This document shows positions 9,691-19,291 of a DNA stretch of 64,000 bases, piece by piece. The position numbers and the translations under genes are program-made. Position 1 is the first letter of the stretch; each line of letters begins with the position of its first letter. Below the pieces are notes generated by a model that saw nothing but the letters and a program-made list of their open reading frames with translations, did no database searches and was not told the DNA's origin. The stretch covers positions 515,297 through 579,296 of the forward strand of contig NZ_RXNV01000002.1 in the NCBI RefSeq assembly GCF_003966265.1, read 5' to 3'. This DNA comes from Shewanella atlantica. GTDB lineage: Bacteria > Pseudomonadota > Gammaproteobacteria > Enterobacterales > Shewanellaceae.

Positions 9691-9724
9691 AAAATGCCGC
9701 TCTACATCAGAGCGGCATTTTTTA
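9691..9724 (+). terminator. Rho-independent terminator of the nifJ-rnf operon
   Basis: ATGCCGCTCT and AGAGCGGCAT form a perfect ten-pair stem around ACATC, followed by a T run. It lies about 100 bases after the small cysteine-rich gene and closes the operon. Confidence 0.9.
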
Positions 9725-9937
9725 TGAAATCGACAAACACAGTTAATATACCCGGTCACAATATATTGTTTATTTTTTGGCCACATTCAGAGAAAGCAAA
9801 AATGCTAGGGCTTGCCCATATATATATTTAAACTCATTCTGAAGGTTAACATCGACAAAACAGGAAAATCACGCAAAGCGTAAGGTGTTGATAAATAGAC
9901 TGAAAGAACCCTATTAAACACTATACGTCAAATCTGA

Positions 9938-9972
9938 ATAAAAAAGACTGTAAGAAGTAACAGTCTTTTTCA
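9938..9972. terminator. Terminator-like hairpin, probably bidirectional
   Basis: AAAAAGACTG and CAGTCTTTTT are exact inverted repeats around a short loop, with A and T tracts on the two sides. It separates the rnf region from the cobalamin region. Confidence 0.6.
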
Positions 9973-10029
9973 TTTTAAACTTTGTGTGTGATCTTTGGCA
10001 TATTCAAGCTATGACATTATCGCTATATT

Positions 10030-10245
10030 CGCATCGACTAAAGGGCGTGATTTAACTTAATCGGGAACGTGGTGAGACTCCACGGCTGTACCTGCAACTG
10101 TAAACAGAGCGAAACATTATGACCACTGGTAAAACCGGGAAGGAATGTTTCTAGATGCTGTGAGCCAGGAAACCGACCCTGAAGAACTATTGACTCAAGC
10201 GGGTTTCTTGAGCAAGTAGATGATGCAGGTGTCAGGGTTTACCCA
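10030..10245 (+). promoter_or_regulatory. Cobalamin riboswitch upstream of btuB
   Basis: The stretch carries the hallmarks of an adenosylcobalamin riboswitch: GGTGAGACTCCACGGCTG, CCTGCAACTGTAA, GACCACTGGTAAAACCGGGA with AGG, and the B12-box-like GAGCCAGGAAACCGACCC (10162-10179). Downstream, CCCTGA (10177) can pair with TCAGGG (10232), and CTCAAG/CTTGAG form another small stem, which could be the expression platform. The RNA leads directly into btuB, so corrinoid excess should switch off uptake and probably the whole operon. Exact ends are approximate. Confidence 0.93.
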
Positions 10246-10362
10246 TAACCGACTATTACGCACCTCTGTTTTCTATTCGTCATTAAGGACGAGTCGCTAT
10301 AAACGACTCAACCACGACGCATTTTCCCGCAAATTTCAAACTCAAATAATTAAAGGCTAATC

Positions 10363-12213
10363 ATGAGTTTTAAACTGCGACTTTCTGTATTAACAATCGC
10401 TATATGCCAAACATTTACCGCTGCAGCGGCCGTACCTGCCAATCCGGTGATTGAGACATTAACGGTCACCGGTGACCGATTCGACAGCACGCCCGATCAA
10501 CAACTCACCGTTATCAACACCATCGAAAGAGAAGAGATAACCAGGCTCAGCCCTAAATCTGTGGTTGATCTATTGGAAACCTTGCCCGGCGTTAGTGTTA
10601 TCCGTAATGGCGGCGCAGGTCAGTCGGCATCGATAAGCATGCGCGGCACTGATTCCAGCCATGTATTGGTGCTGGTCGATGGTGTACGCATTGGCTCGGC
10701 CACCTTAGGTGCAGTAAGTTTTAACGCCCTAACCCCGGAAAATATCGAGCGCATCGAGGTGGTAAAAGGCCCCCGAGCCGCAATATGGGGCAGCGATGCC
10801 ATCGGTGGTGTGATTCAGATTTTCACCCGAAAATTAGAGGGCGGTGAATGGTTTGCCTCTGCAGAATATGGCAGTGATAACTATATGCGCGCCAGTGCTG
10901 GTGCGGGTGTAAGCCATGGTGACGGGCATACCAGCATTGCCGTTAACCATGAACAGAGTGATGGTTATGACATTAAAAATGATGCAGAAGATGACGAAGA
11001 TGGTTACGACCGTCTCGGAATGAGCATTAACGGTCAGCAAAACCTGAATGAGCAATGGCAGCTCACCTGGGCCGGTCAACTGGAGAGTGGTAACTACGAA
11101 TATGACAATATGGGTTATTACGGGCCCGGTGCTAATGAGGCCGACTATGATAACTATCTGGTGAACATCGCCGCTCAATATCAAACAGAAACGTTAACCA
11201 GCAAGTTGGCATTAGGTCAGTCACGGGATAAGAACGAAAACTTCCGCGCCGACACCCCAAGCCTGGGCACCTCTCTATATGAAACGACCCGCGATCAACT
11301 CAACTGGAGTAACCGTTACACGGCAACCGATGACCTGACCTTCATTGGCGGCGTCGACTGGTCAAAGGAATCGATCGAGGGAGACTATGCCGTCGACGAG
11401 CGCGATCTACTTGGTGTCTATGGGCTGGCCCGTTACCAATTGGGTAAGCTATTGATGGAAGGTGTCATTCGCTACGACGATGTCGAGAATATCGATAGCG
11501 AAACTTCCTACAACGCAAGCCTGGCCTATCAATTCAATGAGCAATGGCGTGTGACTGCCAGTTCAGGAACAGGCTTCAAAGCACCGAGTTTCAATGACCT
11601 CTACTGGCCAGGTTCCGGTAACCCGGATCTGGTGTCGGAAACATCTGAAAACCTGGACCTTACCATAAGCTATAGCGGCGATTACCTGCGTGGTTACTTG
11701 AGTATCTACCAAAACAAGATTGATAACCTGATCCAGTGGGCGCCTACCGGCGAGAAAGATGATTATGGTTACGATATCTGGAAGCCTGCCAATATCAAAG
11801 ATGCCGAGATCACCGGAATCGAACTCTCCCTCAACTACAGCACCTGGGATATTGAACACCAACTGGGTTACAGCTACGTCGATGCTATTGACGGGGAAAG
11901 TGACGAGCAGTTAGTGGGACGCAGTGAACATGAATTTGATTATGCACTCAGCTACGCCTGGTCTCAGTTCGACGTGCTGGTCAACTATCACTATCAAGGC
12001 GAGCGTAACGCCGGTGATTATAACTATGACGGCGTTACCGACTTCCTCGATGCCTATCATCAGGTCGATCTGAGTGTCGGTTATAAGCTGACCGAGGCCT
12101 GGCAGCTTCGCGTTAAGGCAAATAACCTGCTCGATGAAGAGATCATCTCAGACCGAAACTACTTCAGCCCTGGCCGCCAAGTGTTCTTGAGCGTGAGCTA
12201 TCAGGCTTTCTAA
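10363..12213 (+). CDS. btuB: TonB-dependent cobalamin receptor BtuB
   Basis: Outer-membrane receptor that imports vitamin B12 with energy from TonB. The 616-residue precursor has a signal peptide (about 1-22), a TonB-box-like ETLTVTGDRF just after it, a plug domain (GVRIGSATLGAVSF, GPRAAIWGSDAIGGVIQ), and a C-terminal barrel ending in aromatic residues. Acidic loops rich in Asp/Glu/Tyr follow the plug. It sits behind the cobalamin riboswitch and ahead of btuDC, which fixes the substrate better than sequence alone. An AAAGG site precedes the ATG. Confidence 0.94.
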   Translation: MSFKLRLSVLTIAICQTFTAAAAVPANPVIETLTVTGDRFDSTPDQQLTVINTIEREEITRLSPKSVVDLLETLPGVSVIRNGGAGQSASISMRGTDSSHVLVLVDGVRIGSATLGAVSFNALTPENIERIEVVKGPRAAIWGSDAIGGVIQIFTRKLEGGEWFASAEYGSDNYMRASAGAGVSHGDGHTSIAVNHEQSDGYDIKNDAEDDEDGYDRLGMSINGQQNLNEQWQLTWAGQLESGNYEYDNMGYYGPGANEADYDNYLVNIAAQYQTETLTSKLALGQSRDKNENFRADTPSLGTSLYETTRDQLNWSNRYTATDDLTFIGGVDWSKESIEGDYAVDERDLLGVYGLARYQLGKLLMEGVIRYDDVENIDSETSYNASLAYQFNEQWRVTASSGTGFKAPSFNDLYWPGSGNPDLVSETSENLDLTISYSGDYLRGYLSIYQNKIDNLIQWAPTGEKDDYGYDIWKPANIKDAEITGIELSLNYSTWDIEHQLGYSYVDAIDGESDEQLVGRSEHEFDYALSYAWSQFDVLVNYHYQGERNAGDYNYDGVTDFLDAYHQVDLSVGYKLTEAWQLRVKANNLLDEEIISDRNYFSPGRQVFLSVSYQAF

Positions 12214-12228
12214 CCATAAATAGAAGTA

Positions 12229-12254
12229 AATTGCGCCGGCACTGCCGGCGCAAC
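12229..12254. repeat. GC-rich hairpin between btuB and btuD
   Basis: TTGCGCCGGC and GCCGGCGCAA form a perfect ten-pair stem with loop ACT. There is no T tract, so it is more likely an mRNA-stabilising or attenuating hairpin between the abundant receptor and the transporter genes than a full terminator. Confidence 0.7.
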
Positions 12255-12270
12255 ATTGGAACTCTCAGTA

Positions 12271-13083
12271 ATGCCAACAATAGTAGAATCAAACTCTCAC
12301 ATGGAAGTTAATCATTTAAGTTGGGCGACCTCATCTAAAAAGGTGCTCGACGACTTAAGCTTCACCATCGAAAGAGGCGATTTTGTCGGCATCTTGGGTC
12401 CCAATGGTGTCGGAAAGTCCTCCTTGTTGCGGTGCATGTATAAGTACATGAGCCCGGATAGCGGCAATGTTTTGCTTAACAACCGCAAAATATCCTCCAT
12501 TTCACACCGCGAGTTCGCCTCGAAAGTCGCTGTCGTACTGCAACATACGCCAGTCGGGTTCTCCATGACTGCAAGGCAGTTACTGGCGACCGGTTTAATC
12601 AACCAGCAAAAATGGTGGCAGCGGATCGACCACTGCGCCGAAAAATTTGAAATTGATCGCGTCTTATCACTTGTGAGCCTGACCGATAAGGCCGAGCAGG
12701 TATTTGAGTCTCTTTCCGGCGGTGAACAACAAAGACTGCTGATCGCCAGAGCACTGCTGCAAAAACCTGAGATATTGTTGCTCGATGAGCCAACCAACCA
12801 TCTCGATGTAGGTTATCAGGTAGACATTTTAAAGCTGATAAAAAGCCTGGATATCACAGTCGTAGCCAGCATCCATGATCTTAACCTTGCCAGTGCGTTT
12901 TGCGACAAACTCCTTCTGCTCAGAGAGGGAAAGCTTATCAAGAGCGGCTCGCCTGCACAGGTGTTAACCCCTGCCAGTATCGAAAATATTTACGGTATAA
13001 AAACCGAAGTGGACAGACACCCTAAAGGCACTCATCCCAGAGTCACCTACCACTTTGACGGGGTACGCCATGCGGCTGTTTAA
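12271..13083 (+). CDS. btuD: Cobalamin ABC transporter ATP-binding protein BtuD
   Basis: ATPase of the inner-membrane B12 importer. Visible: Walker A GPNGVGKSS, signature LSGGEQQR, Walker B ILLLDEPTNH and the switch histidine in SIHDLN. ATG 12271 gives about 270 residues; TTG 12256 or ATG 12301 are possible alternatives, and none has a strong ribosome site. It overlaps btuC by 14 bases. FecE-type siderophore ATPases look alike, but the riboswitch, btuB and btuF neighbours point to corrinoids. Confidence 0.92.
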   Translation: MPTIVESNSHMEVNHLSWATSSKKVLDDLSFTIERGDFVGILGPNGVGKSSLLRCMYKYMSPDSGNVLLNNRKISSISHREFASKVAVVLQHTPVGFSMTARQLLATGLINQQKWWQRIDHCAEKFEIDRVLSLVSLTDKAEQVFESLSGGEQQRLLIARALLQKPEILLLDEPTNHLDVGYQVDILKLIKSLDITVVASIHDLNLASAFCDKLLLLREGKLIKSGSPAQVLTPASIENIYGIKTEVDRHPKGTHPRVTYHFDGVRHAAV

Positions 13084-14080
13084 TCCTACCCTGTTACTGG
13101 CACTCTTGATCCCCCTGTCTGTGATATCGCCCTTGATTGCCATTGTGCTCGGAACCGCCGACATCAGCATGACCGAAGTGATTGGCGCCATAGGCCGCAG
13201 TATCACTGCCCTGCTCCAGGCTGAATCTACCACGTCACTGGCAGATCGCATCATCATCGAACTCAGAATGCCACGAGCCTTGATGGCTATGGTGTGTGGC
13301 GCAGGCCTGGCCGTGTCGGGCTCTGTACTTCAAAGCGTGACCAGAAACCCACTGGCCGATCCCTACCTGTTCGGGATATCAGCCGGAGCCTCACTTGGGG
13401 CGATTTTGGCACTTACGGGTGGGTTAACCATCCTTCCCCTCCCCGCCAGCGCATTTTTAGGATCCCTGATTGCCGTCGCGGTAGTGGTTGTGATGGCAAG
13501 AGACGGTCAGGTTGAAACCTTAGTGCTGTCGGGTGTCGCTATCTCCTTCCTGCTCTCCTCCATTGCCAACCTTATTTTGTACTTCGGTGATCCCCAGGCC
13601 ATGCAGGCAGTGCTGTTTTGGTCTCTTGGCAGTTTCAGTCGTGCCACCTGGAGCACACTTATGGTCCCCGCCATCATAGTGATGACGGCGACCCTTATCA
13701 TTTATCAATTTCAGCGCCCACTGCAGGCGCTGATGGCCGGCGATGAAAGCGCCCACACCCAGGGCGTGGCAGTTCTCCCCCTGCGTTTAGGCATGTTAAT
13801 TCTCACCGCTCTGATGACCTCATCATTAGTCTCAGCGTGCGGTGGTATTGGATTTGTGGGGCTTATGGTGCCGCATATCGTGCGCATGCTGATCGGTTCG
13901 GCCAGTTCAAGCTCACTCATTGCCACGGCTCTGCTGGGTGGCGTACTCATGGTGTGGGTGGATCTGTTAGCCAGACTGTTGCTGCCATCGCAGGAACTGC
14001 CTGTCGGGGTGATGACCGCCATGTTAGGTAGTGTGTTTTTCATCGGATTATTGGTTAAGCGTAAACAGGGGCATAGATAG
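13070..14080 (+). CDS. btuC: Cobalamin ABC transporter permease BtuC
   Basis: FecCD-family permease with about ten predicted membrane helices. Recognisable family stretches are LRMPRALMAMVCGAGLAVSG, the following NPLADPYLFGISAGAS, and GGIGFVGLMVPHI, the last holding the coupling region for BtuD. ATG 13070 lies inside the btuD end and is preferred to the in-frame TTG at 13055. About 336 residues, normal length. cobU starts directly after its stop. Confidence 0.92.
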   Translation: MRLFNPTLLLALLIPLSVISPLIAIVLGTADISMTEVIGAIGRSITALLQAESTTSLADRIIIELRMPRALMAMVCGAGLAVSGSVLQSVTRNPLADPYLFGISAGASLGAILALTGGLTILPLPASAFLGSLIAVAVVVVMARDGQVETLVLSGVAISFLLSSIANLILYFGDPQAMQAVLFWSLGSFSRATWSTLMVPAIIVMTATLIIYQFQRPLQALMAGDESAHTQGVAVLPLRLGMLILTALMTSSLVSACGGIGFVGLMVPHIVRMLIGSASSSSLIATALLGGVLMVWVDLLARLLLPSQELPVGVMTAMLGSVFFIGLLVKRKQGHR

Positions 14081-14611
14081 ATGAAGCAATTAATCATTGG
14101 CGGTGCACGTTCGGGTAAGAGTCGTCTGGCACAGGAATACGCAGCGGCTTGGCAGGCGGGCACACAGGGTGAGGTCATCGTGGTTGCAACCGCTGAGATC
14201 ACCGACGGGTCCATGGCTAAGCGTATAGCTCACCATAAGAGTCATCGACCTCAGGAATGGAACTTGGTTGAAACATCTTTGGATCTGACCCAAACCCTGA
14301 TTGATGAGAGCCGCACCGACAACCTTATCTTGGTAGATTGCCTCACATTATGGCTGTCGAACATACAACTGAGCGACCGTAGTTGGAGACAGGAAAAGCA
14401 GGCCTTACTGCTGGCATTAAATACACTTCCCGGAGAGGTTATTTTTATCGGCAATGAGGTCGGTCAAGGCGTAGTGCCACTGGGTGAATTATCACGTGAA
14501 TTTGTCGATGAATCCGGTTGGTTACATCAAAGCTTAGCGAAGCAGGTCGACAAGGTCACGATGGCGATAGCCGGTTTACCTCTGGTGATAAAGTCGGTAG
14601 AAGGAATTTAA
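14081..14611 (+). CDS. cobU: Adenosylcobinamide kinase / cobinamide-phosphate guanylyltransferase (first copy)
   Basis: Phosphorylates adenosylcobinamide and then attaches GMP, in nucleotide-loop assembly. The 176 residues show the P-loop GGARSGKS at 7-14, the RIAHHKSHRP segment with the histidine guanylylated in known CobU, VDCLTLWLSN and GNEVGQGVVP. The start codon abuts the btuC stop. A second CobU gene lies one gene downstream, so one copy may be redundant or specialised. Confidence 0.9.
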   Translation: MKQLIIGGARSGKSRLAQEYAAAWQAGTQGEVIVVATAEITDGSMAKRIAHHKSHRPQEWNLVETSLDLTQTLIDESRTDNLILVDCLTLWLSNIQLSDRSWRQEKQALLLALNTLPGEVIFIGNEVGQGVVPLGELSREFVDESGWLHQSLAKQVDKVTMAIAGLPLVIKSVEGI

Positions 14612-14612
14612 A

Positions 14613-15485
14613 ATGAAATTCCTGTCAATACTGCTCAGCCTATCCCTGTTAGTTAGCACGAGTCTGAGTGCAAATACAGAAAAGTCACCTCGCTTAGTCG
14701 TGTTATCGCCTCATGCCGTCGAGATGTTATTCGAAATTGGCGCCGGCGATACCATCATAGGCACGGTCGAATATGCAGATTACCCCAGTGCAGCAAACCA
14801 AATACGTCGTATCGGCCGTTATAATTTTATCGACTATGAAGCGGTCATGCTGCTGCAGCCCGATGCCGTCATCGTCAACGCCAGCACTACCGCTGCGCCT
14901 ATGCTGGCAAGGCTCAAAGAGCTTGGCTTTACCCTGATAGACACCAGCGTCAGTGAACTCAAGCAAATTCCACAGCGGTTGTTAGAGCTCGGTGAGCTAA
15001 CGGGTCACACATCTGAAGCTCAAACCAGCGCCGAAAAGTTTAACCGCACACTCAAGGCGCTGAAACAGACCTATCAGGATCAATCCAGGATCGACATTTT
15101 CTATCAGGTATGGCCGACACCACTCACGACCACGGCCAGCAGCTGGATGAATGAGATATTTAAGGGTTGCGGTGCGAATAACGTCTTTGCAGACAGTGTC
15201 AGTGAATATCCCCAGGTGAGTCTGGAGCAGGTACTCTCCTCCACACCCGAGGTGATCATCAAACCGATATACCACGGCAACAGTAATCAGGAGGCCATTA
15301 ACTGGGTCGAATGGCCGGAGATCCCTGCCGTTGCCAATGAACAGATCATTACCATTGAAGGCGATCTGGTGCACAGAACCGGACCGCGGGTGTTAAAAGG
15401 CATGCTGCAGGTGTGTGAAAAAGTGGCACAGGCTCGGGCTCAGAAACAGTCATTACTAAATCAACTTAAGGCTGCTGTCCAATGA
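14613..15485 (+). CDS. btuF: Periplasmic cobalamin-binding protein BtuF
   Basis: Substrate-binding protein that takes B12 from BtuB to BtuCD in the periplasm. It has a signal peptide (about residues 1-20, ending SLSA), the family opening PRLVVLSPHAVEMLFEIGAG, the AMLLQPDAVIV segment, and a C-terminal lobe with HRTGPRVLKG. 290 residues. It starts two bases after the first cobU and overlaps the second by four, an unusual order with a binding protein between two nucleotide-loop enzymes. Confidence 0.9.
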   Translation: MKFLSILLSLSLLVSTSLSANTEKSPRLVVLSPHAVEMLFEIGAGDTIIGTVEYADYPSAANQIRRIGRYNFIDYEAVMLLQPDAVIVNASTTAAPMLARLKELGFTLIDTSVSELKQIPQRLLELGELTGHTSEAQTSAEKFNRTLKALKQTYQDQSRIDIFYQVWPTPLTTTASSWMNEIFKGCGANNVFADSVSEYPQVSLEQVLSSTPEVIIKPIYHGNSNQEAINWVEWPEIPAVANEQIITIEGDLVHRTGPRVLKGMLQVCEKVAQARAQKQSLLNQLKAAVQ

Positions 15486-16093
15486 TCAGTTTATATATTG
15501 GCGGCGCCAGAAGTGGTAAGTCAGGATTGGCCGAGCAGGAGGTGAGCGATATTGCCCTGCCGACAACCTATATCGCTACGGCCACCGCCAGCGTCTCAAT
15601 GGCCGAGCGTATCGCCCTGCATCGAGAGCAGAGACCCGACGACTGGGTAACTGAAGAGATCCCATTAGAACTGGCCTCAGCCTTAACTCAAATAGACAGA
15701 AAACAGAGCGTGATCATCATCGATTGCCTGACACTTTGGCTCACCAATCAGTTGATGGCCAAACATTGTTTAATCGATGAGATTGAGCGTCTGTGTGACA
15801 CATTCACCTCCATGCAATGTCATCTTGTATTGGTCAGCACAGAAGTCGGACAAGGTCTGATCCCCGATGATGAGATGAGTCAGCAATTTGTGACCGCCAG
15901 CGGACTCATGCACCAGAAAATTGCCGCCATTGCAGACAGAGTCAGTTTTTGCCAGAGCAAGTTAGCTATCCGCTTAAAAGAACCCGAACGCACAATATCT
16001 GACACCACTGCCTCCGATACCAATGCTTCCGAAACCTCTGCCTCCGAAACGACTGCAATAGAGGGCGCAGTAACGGCTGGAGGCAACACATGA
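15482..16093 (+). CDS. cobU: Adenosylcobinamide kinase / guanylyltransferase (second copy)
   Basis: Second CobU paralogue, 203 residues. It keeps the P-loop GGARSGKS, the histidine in RIALHREQRP, IDCLTLWLTN and STEVGQGLIP, so both activities could be intact. It differs clearly from the first copy and ends in a low-complexity Thr/Ser/Ala/Glu tail encoded by short imperfect repeats around 16005-16070, which is not part of the family. Its ATG overlaps the btuF stop. I cannot say which copy is the main enzyme. Confidence 0.87.
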   Translation: MISLYIGGARSGKSGLAEQEVSDIALPTTYIATATASVSMAERIALHREQRPDDWVTEEIPLELASALTQIDRKQSVIIIDCLTLWLTNQLMAKHCLIDEIERLCDTFTSMQCHLVLVSTEVGQGLIPDDEMSQQFVTASGLMHQKIAAIADRVSFCQSKLAIRLKEPERTISDTTASDTNASETSASETTAIEGAVTAGGNT

Positions 16094-16731
16094 TGAACGA
16101 CACTCAATTTACTCTGCTGCGACACGGGCTACCGGAGCAGTCAGGCTGCCTCCTCGGCCGTACTAACCCTCCGCTGACCGCAAAAGGCTGGCAGCAGATG
16201 GCGCATAGCAGCGCTTCGCTAAAATTCGACGTTATCATCAGCTCACCGCTTATAAGGTGTCAGGTATACGCGCAGCATCTGGCACACCTCAGTGATTGCG
16301 AGCTGATCATAGATGATGCCTGGCAAGAGCTGGATTTCGGGCACTGGGATGGCAATAGTATCGCTAATTTATGGGATGACCCGCTGCAAGGCTATGGGAA
16401 ATATTGGCACGCCCCCTTCTTACATACACCGCCAAATGGTGAATCGACCTCAGATCTGCTCAGACGAATAACAATTAGCATAGAGTGCCTCAGCCATGAT
16501 TATCGCGGCAAGCGACTCTTAATAGTCAGCCACTCCGGCGTCATGCGTATGGCTCTGGCCTGGCTACTCAATAGCAACCAAGATGGTAACCCTCATCTTA
16601 GCCGCGTCCAGCTGGAACATGCGGCACTCTTGCACTTCAACACCTATATCGACGATGAAGACACCCTGTGGCCTCAGCTCCAAGGCTTAATCAACCCTTC
16701 CGTTTGCCTTAACTCCCAGGTGGATAAATAA
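16090..16731 (+). CDS. cobC: Histidine phosphatase, probable alpha-ribazole phosphatase CobC
   Basis: Removes the 5'-phosphate from alpha-ribazole phosphate or adenosylcobalamin phosphate. The phosphohistidine motif LLRHGLPEQSG stands near residue 9, the second catalytic histidine in VSHSGVMRMAL near 150, and the acidic ELDFGHWDG in between, all typical of the CobC branch. 213 residues. Two ATGs in a row at 16090/16093 overlap the preceding stop. Confidence 0.87.
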   Translation: MMNDTQFTLLRHGLPEQSGCLLGRTNPPLTAKGWQQMAHSSASLKFDVIISSPLIRCQVYAQHLAHLSDCELIIDDAWQELDFGHWDGNSIANLWDDPLQGYGKYWHAPFLHTPPNGESTSDLLRRITISIECLSHDYRGKRLLIVSHSGVMRMALAWLLNSNQDGNPHLSRVQLEHAALLHFNTYIDDEDTLWPQLQGLINPSVCLNSQVDK

Positions 16732-17825
16732 TGAAAACTATCTGTTTTAATATCATAAACGGTGCGGCGACCCACCTGCCCGGCCTGCATCAATTGTCTG
16801 ATGCCGGCGTGGGACAAAACTTGATGCACCTGACTCCCACCAGAGATAGCGAGCTTATCACCTGTGGCCAGAGCAAGACGCCGTTACCGGGAGTACAATC
16901 AAGCGGTGACGGACTCCTTTCTAATCGGGGCGTTAGCCCGGCGGTTCTGACCCGCGGCCTGCTTAGAATGTTCTACAAGGCAGGCTACCGGATAGAGTTT
17001 AATAGCTTTAACTTTAATGTGCCTCAGCCTCAGGTCGAAACGCAAGAATGGCTCAGTGTTAACCAGCACGTTGGCGGCATCGATAGTGACACCGACACAT
17101 TGGTTAATGACCACCTTCTGCCAACTCTGACCTCACAGGCTGAGCGTAACTGCATCAGCATCCTGGCCGAATGCGGCGTCGGAGGAACAACCTTCTCCAC
17201 ACTCTGGCTGCGACTGTTAACCGGCCTGCGGTTATCGCCTGCAGGAAGTACTCAGGACAAGCAAAAATTAGCCAGCAAGTCCGCAATCCTCACTCAGTTA
17301 GAACAAGTTTATCTGCATGATAATGAAGGTTTTGAGCTGGATAAATTGCTTGCAGACACACAATTTCACGATGAAATTCAACAAGCCATCTGTGGTTTGG
17401 TTCGCCAGTGGCCAACCCACTTACCGCTGCCCCAATTTGCCGGTGGCATGATGTTCGTGGCGCCGCTGTTAGCAGCAAGACGAGCACAAGAGTTAACTCA
17501 GTCCATCACTATCTCAACCACACGTTGGGTACTCAAGGGTGATGGGCTTCATATCTTAAATCACCTCGACGGTGACGACGTCATTAATGCCAATACGACT
17601 AATTTTAATGCCTCAGTAATGGATTGCCTCAATGTCTACGAACAGGGCCAGGTCGTTGAAGGCTGTGGCTTAGGCGGTTGCTTAGTACTCGCCGAGGAGC
17701 TGGGGTGGAGTGAGCTTGAGATCATCGAGGCTCTGGAACAAGCAGTTCACTGTCATCTTAGCCATTTTTCAGATCAAAACCATTTTTCAGAGCAAAGCCA
17801 TACATTAGAGGAAAGCGTTGCATGA
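16731..17825 (+). CDS. Divergent CobT-like nicotinate-nucleotide:dimethylbenzimidazole phosphoribosyltransferase
   Basis: Probably makes alpha-ribazole phosphate, the lower-ligand nucleotide. It lacks the usual N-terminal KPPGSLG signature of bacterial CobT but shows [20 protein letters not shown] near residue 142, comparable with the EMGIGNTT loop of CobT, and [16 protein letters not shown] near 240, which resembles the other CobT branch (TIGR00303-type, known from archaea and cyanobacteria). The operon otherwise lacks a CobT, which supports the call. The last 25 residues are His/Ser/Glu-rich with a small internal repeat ([12 protein letters not shown]). It overlaps cobC and cobQ by one and four bases. 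Confidence 0.7.
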   Translation: MKTICFNIINGAATHLPGLHQLSDAGVGQNLMHLTPTRDSELITCGQSKTPLPGVQSSGDGLLSNRGVSPAVLTRGLLRMFYKAGYRIEFNSFNFNVPQPQVETQEWLSVNQHVGGIDSDTDTLVNDHLLPTLTSQAERNCISILAECGVGGTTFSTLWLRLLTGLRLSPAGSTQDKQKLASKSAILTQLEQVYLHDNEGFELDKLLADTQFHDEIQQAICGLVRQWPTHLPLPQFAGGMMFVAPLLAARRAQELTQSITISTTRWVLKGDGLHILNHLDGDDVINANTTNFNASVMDCLNVYEQGQVVEGCGLGGCLVLAEELGWSELEIIEALEQAVHCHLSHFSDQNHFSEQSHTLEESVA

Positions 17826-19291
17826 GCGGATATAAGTTGATGGTGCAAGGCACCACGAGCGATGCAGGCAAGAGCGTCATGGTTGCCGGCCTTTGCCGGG
17901 TGCTTGCCCGTAAAGGCATTAGCGTCGCTCCCTTCAAACCCCAAAATATGGCGCTCAACAGCGCTGTGACTCCCGATGGCGGCGAGATTGGTCGTGCACA
18001 GGCGGTACAGGCTCAGGCATGTAACCTCCCCTTAAGCGTACACATGAATCCGGTACTGCTAAAGCCCAATACCGATACCGGGGCTCAGGTGATCATCCGC
18101 GGCAAGGCCATAGAAGACATGGATGCCGTCAGTTATCACACCTTTAAGCCACAACTGCTAGAGATGGTATTGGAAAGTTTCGAATTTCTGGGGAAAGGCA
18201 TGCAGGCCAGGCTGGTCGAGGGCGCTGGCAGCCCGGCCGAAGTAAACCTACGCGAGCACGACATAGCCAACATGGGCTTTGCACTCGCGGCTCAGACACC
18301 TGTGGTGATCGTGGCAGATATTGACAGAGGTGGCGTGTTCGCGCACCTCTACGGCACCTTCGATCTCCTGTCTGATGAAGAGAAGAAGCTGGTAAAAGGC
18401 TTTATCATCAACCGTTTCCGCGGCGATGTTACTCTGCTTGAAAGCGGTCTTAGTTGGCTCACGGCCAAGACCGGCGTGCCTGTACTGGGCGTGGTGCCTT
18501 ACCTTCATGGCCTGTATCTGGAGGCGGAAGATGCCATCAATCAGCAACAGCTCGATGATGATACCCATTTTAAAATCGTGGTTCCCGGTCTGCCGAGAAT
18601 AAGTAACCACACAGATTTCGATGCGCTGAGACTCCATCCCGGTGTCGATCTCTGCTTTGTAAAACCCGGCGATGATCTGCCTGCAGCCGATCTCATCATC
18701 TTGCCAGGCTCCAAAAGCGTGCGCGGCGACCTCAAGGCGCTGAAGGATCGCGGCTGGGACAAGCAGATCGCTCGCCACCTCAGATTTGGCGGCAAGTTAA
18801 TTGGGATCTGTGGCGGCTATCAGATGCTCGGCAAGAGTATCGACGATCCCCATGGCGTCGAGGGCGAGCCGGGTCAGAGTGCCGGACTCGGGTATCTTGA
18901 TGTCACCACCAGGCTAACGACCCAAAAAACCTTAAAGCAGATCAGTGGTGAGCTGCATCTTAACGGCAAGACTCACCCGGTTAAGGGTTATGAGATCCAT
19001 GCCGGTGTCTGCGAGGTTAAAGAGACACAACCAGTGACTCTGGGACAAGGCGCCGAAAGCCATTTAGATGGCGCGCTCTGTCGTGACAATCAAATCTTAG
19101 GTAGTTACCTGCACGGCATCTTCGATGAGCCCAGTGCCTGTAATGCCCTGCTTAATTGGGCGGGCTATGAGCAACAAAAAGCGCAAGACATGTCGGCCCT
19201 TAGGGAGGAGAACCTTAATCGCCTCGCCGATAGTCTGGAGCAGTCATTAGATCTTGATTCACTATTTGGTGACATAGAGGGCTGGCGCTAA
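17822..19291 (+). CDS. cobQ: Cobyric acid synthase
   Basis: Glutamine-dependent amidation of adenosylcobyrinic acid a,c-diamide to cobyric acid. The N-terminal ATP-grasp-like domain opens [20 protein letters not shown], followed by [10 protein letters not shown]; the C-terminal class I glutamine amidotransferase domain has [12 protein letters not shown] with the nucleophile cysteine near residue 330, and the catalytic histidine in GSYLHGIFD. 489 residues, normal. It overlaps its neighbours by four and one bases. Confidence 0.95.
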   Translation: MSGYKLMVQGTTSDAGKSVMVAGLCRVLARKGISVAPFKPQNMALNSAVTPDGGEIGRAQAVQAQACNLPLSVHMNPVLLKPNTDTGAQVIIRGKAIEDMDAVSYHTFKPQLLEMVLESFEFLGKGMQARLVEGAGSPAEVNLREHDIANMGFALAAQTPVVIVADIDRGGVFAHLYGTFDLLSDEEKKLVKGFIINRFRGDVTLLESGLSWLTAKTGVPVLGVVPYLHGLYLEAEDAINQQQLDDDTHFKIVVPGLPRISNHTDFDALRLHPGVDLCFVKPGDDLPAADLIILPGSKSVRGDLKALKDRGWDKQIARHLRFGGKLIGICGGYQMLGKSIDDPHGVEGEPGQSAGLGYLDVTTRLTTQKTLKQISGELHLNGKTHPVKGYEIHAGVCEVKETQPVTLGQGAESHLDGALCRDNQILGSYLHGIFDEPSACNALLNWAGYEQQKAQDMSALREENLNRLADSLEQSLDLDSLFGDIEGWR

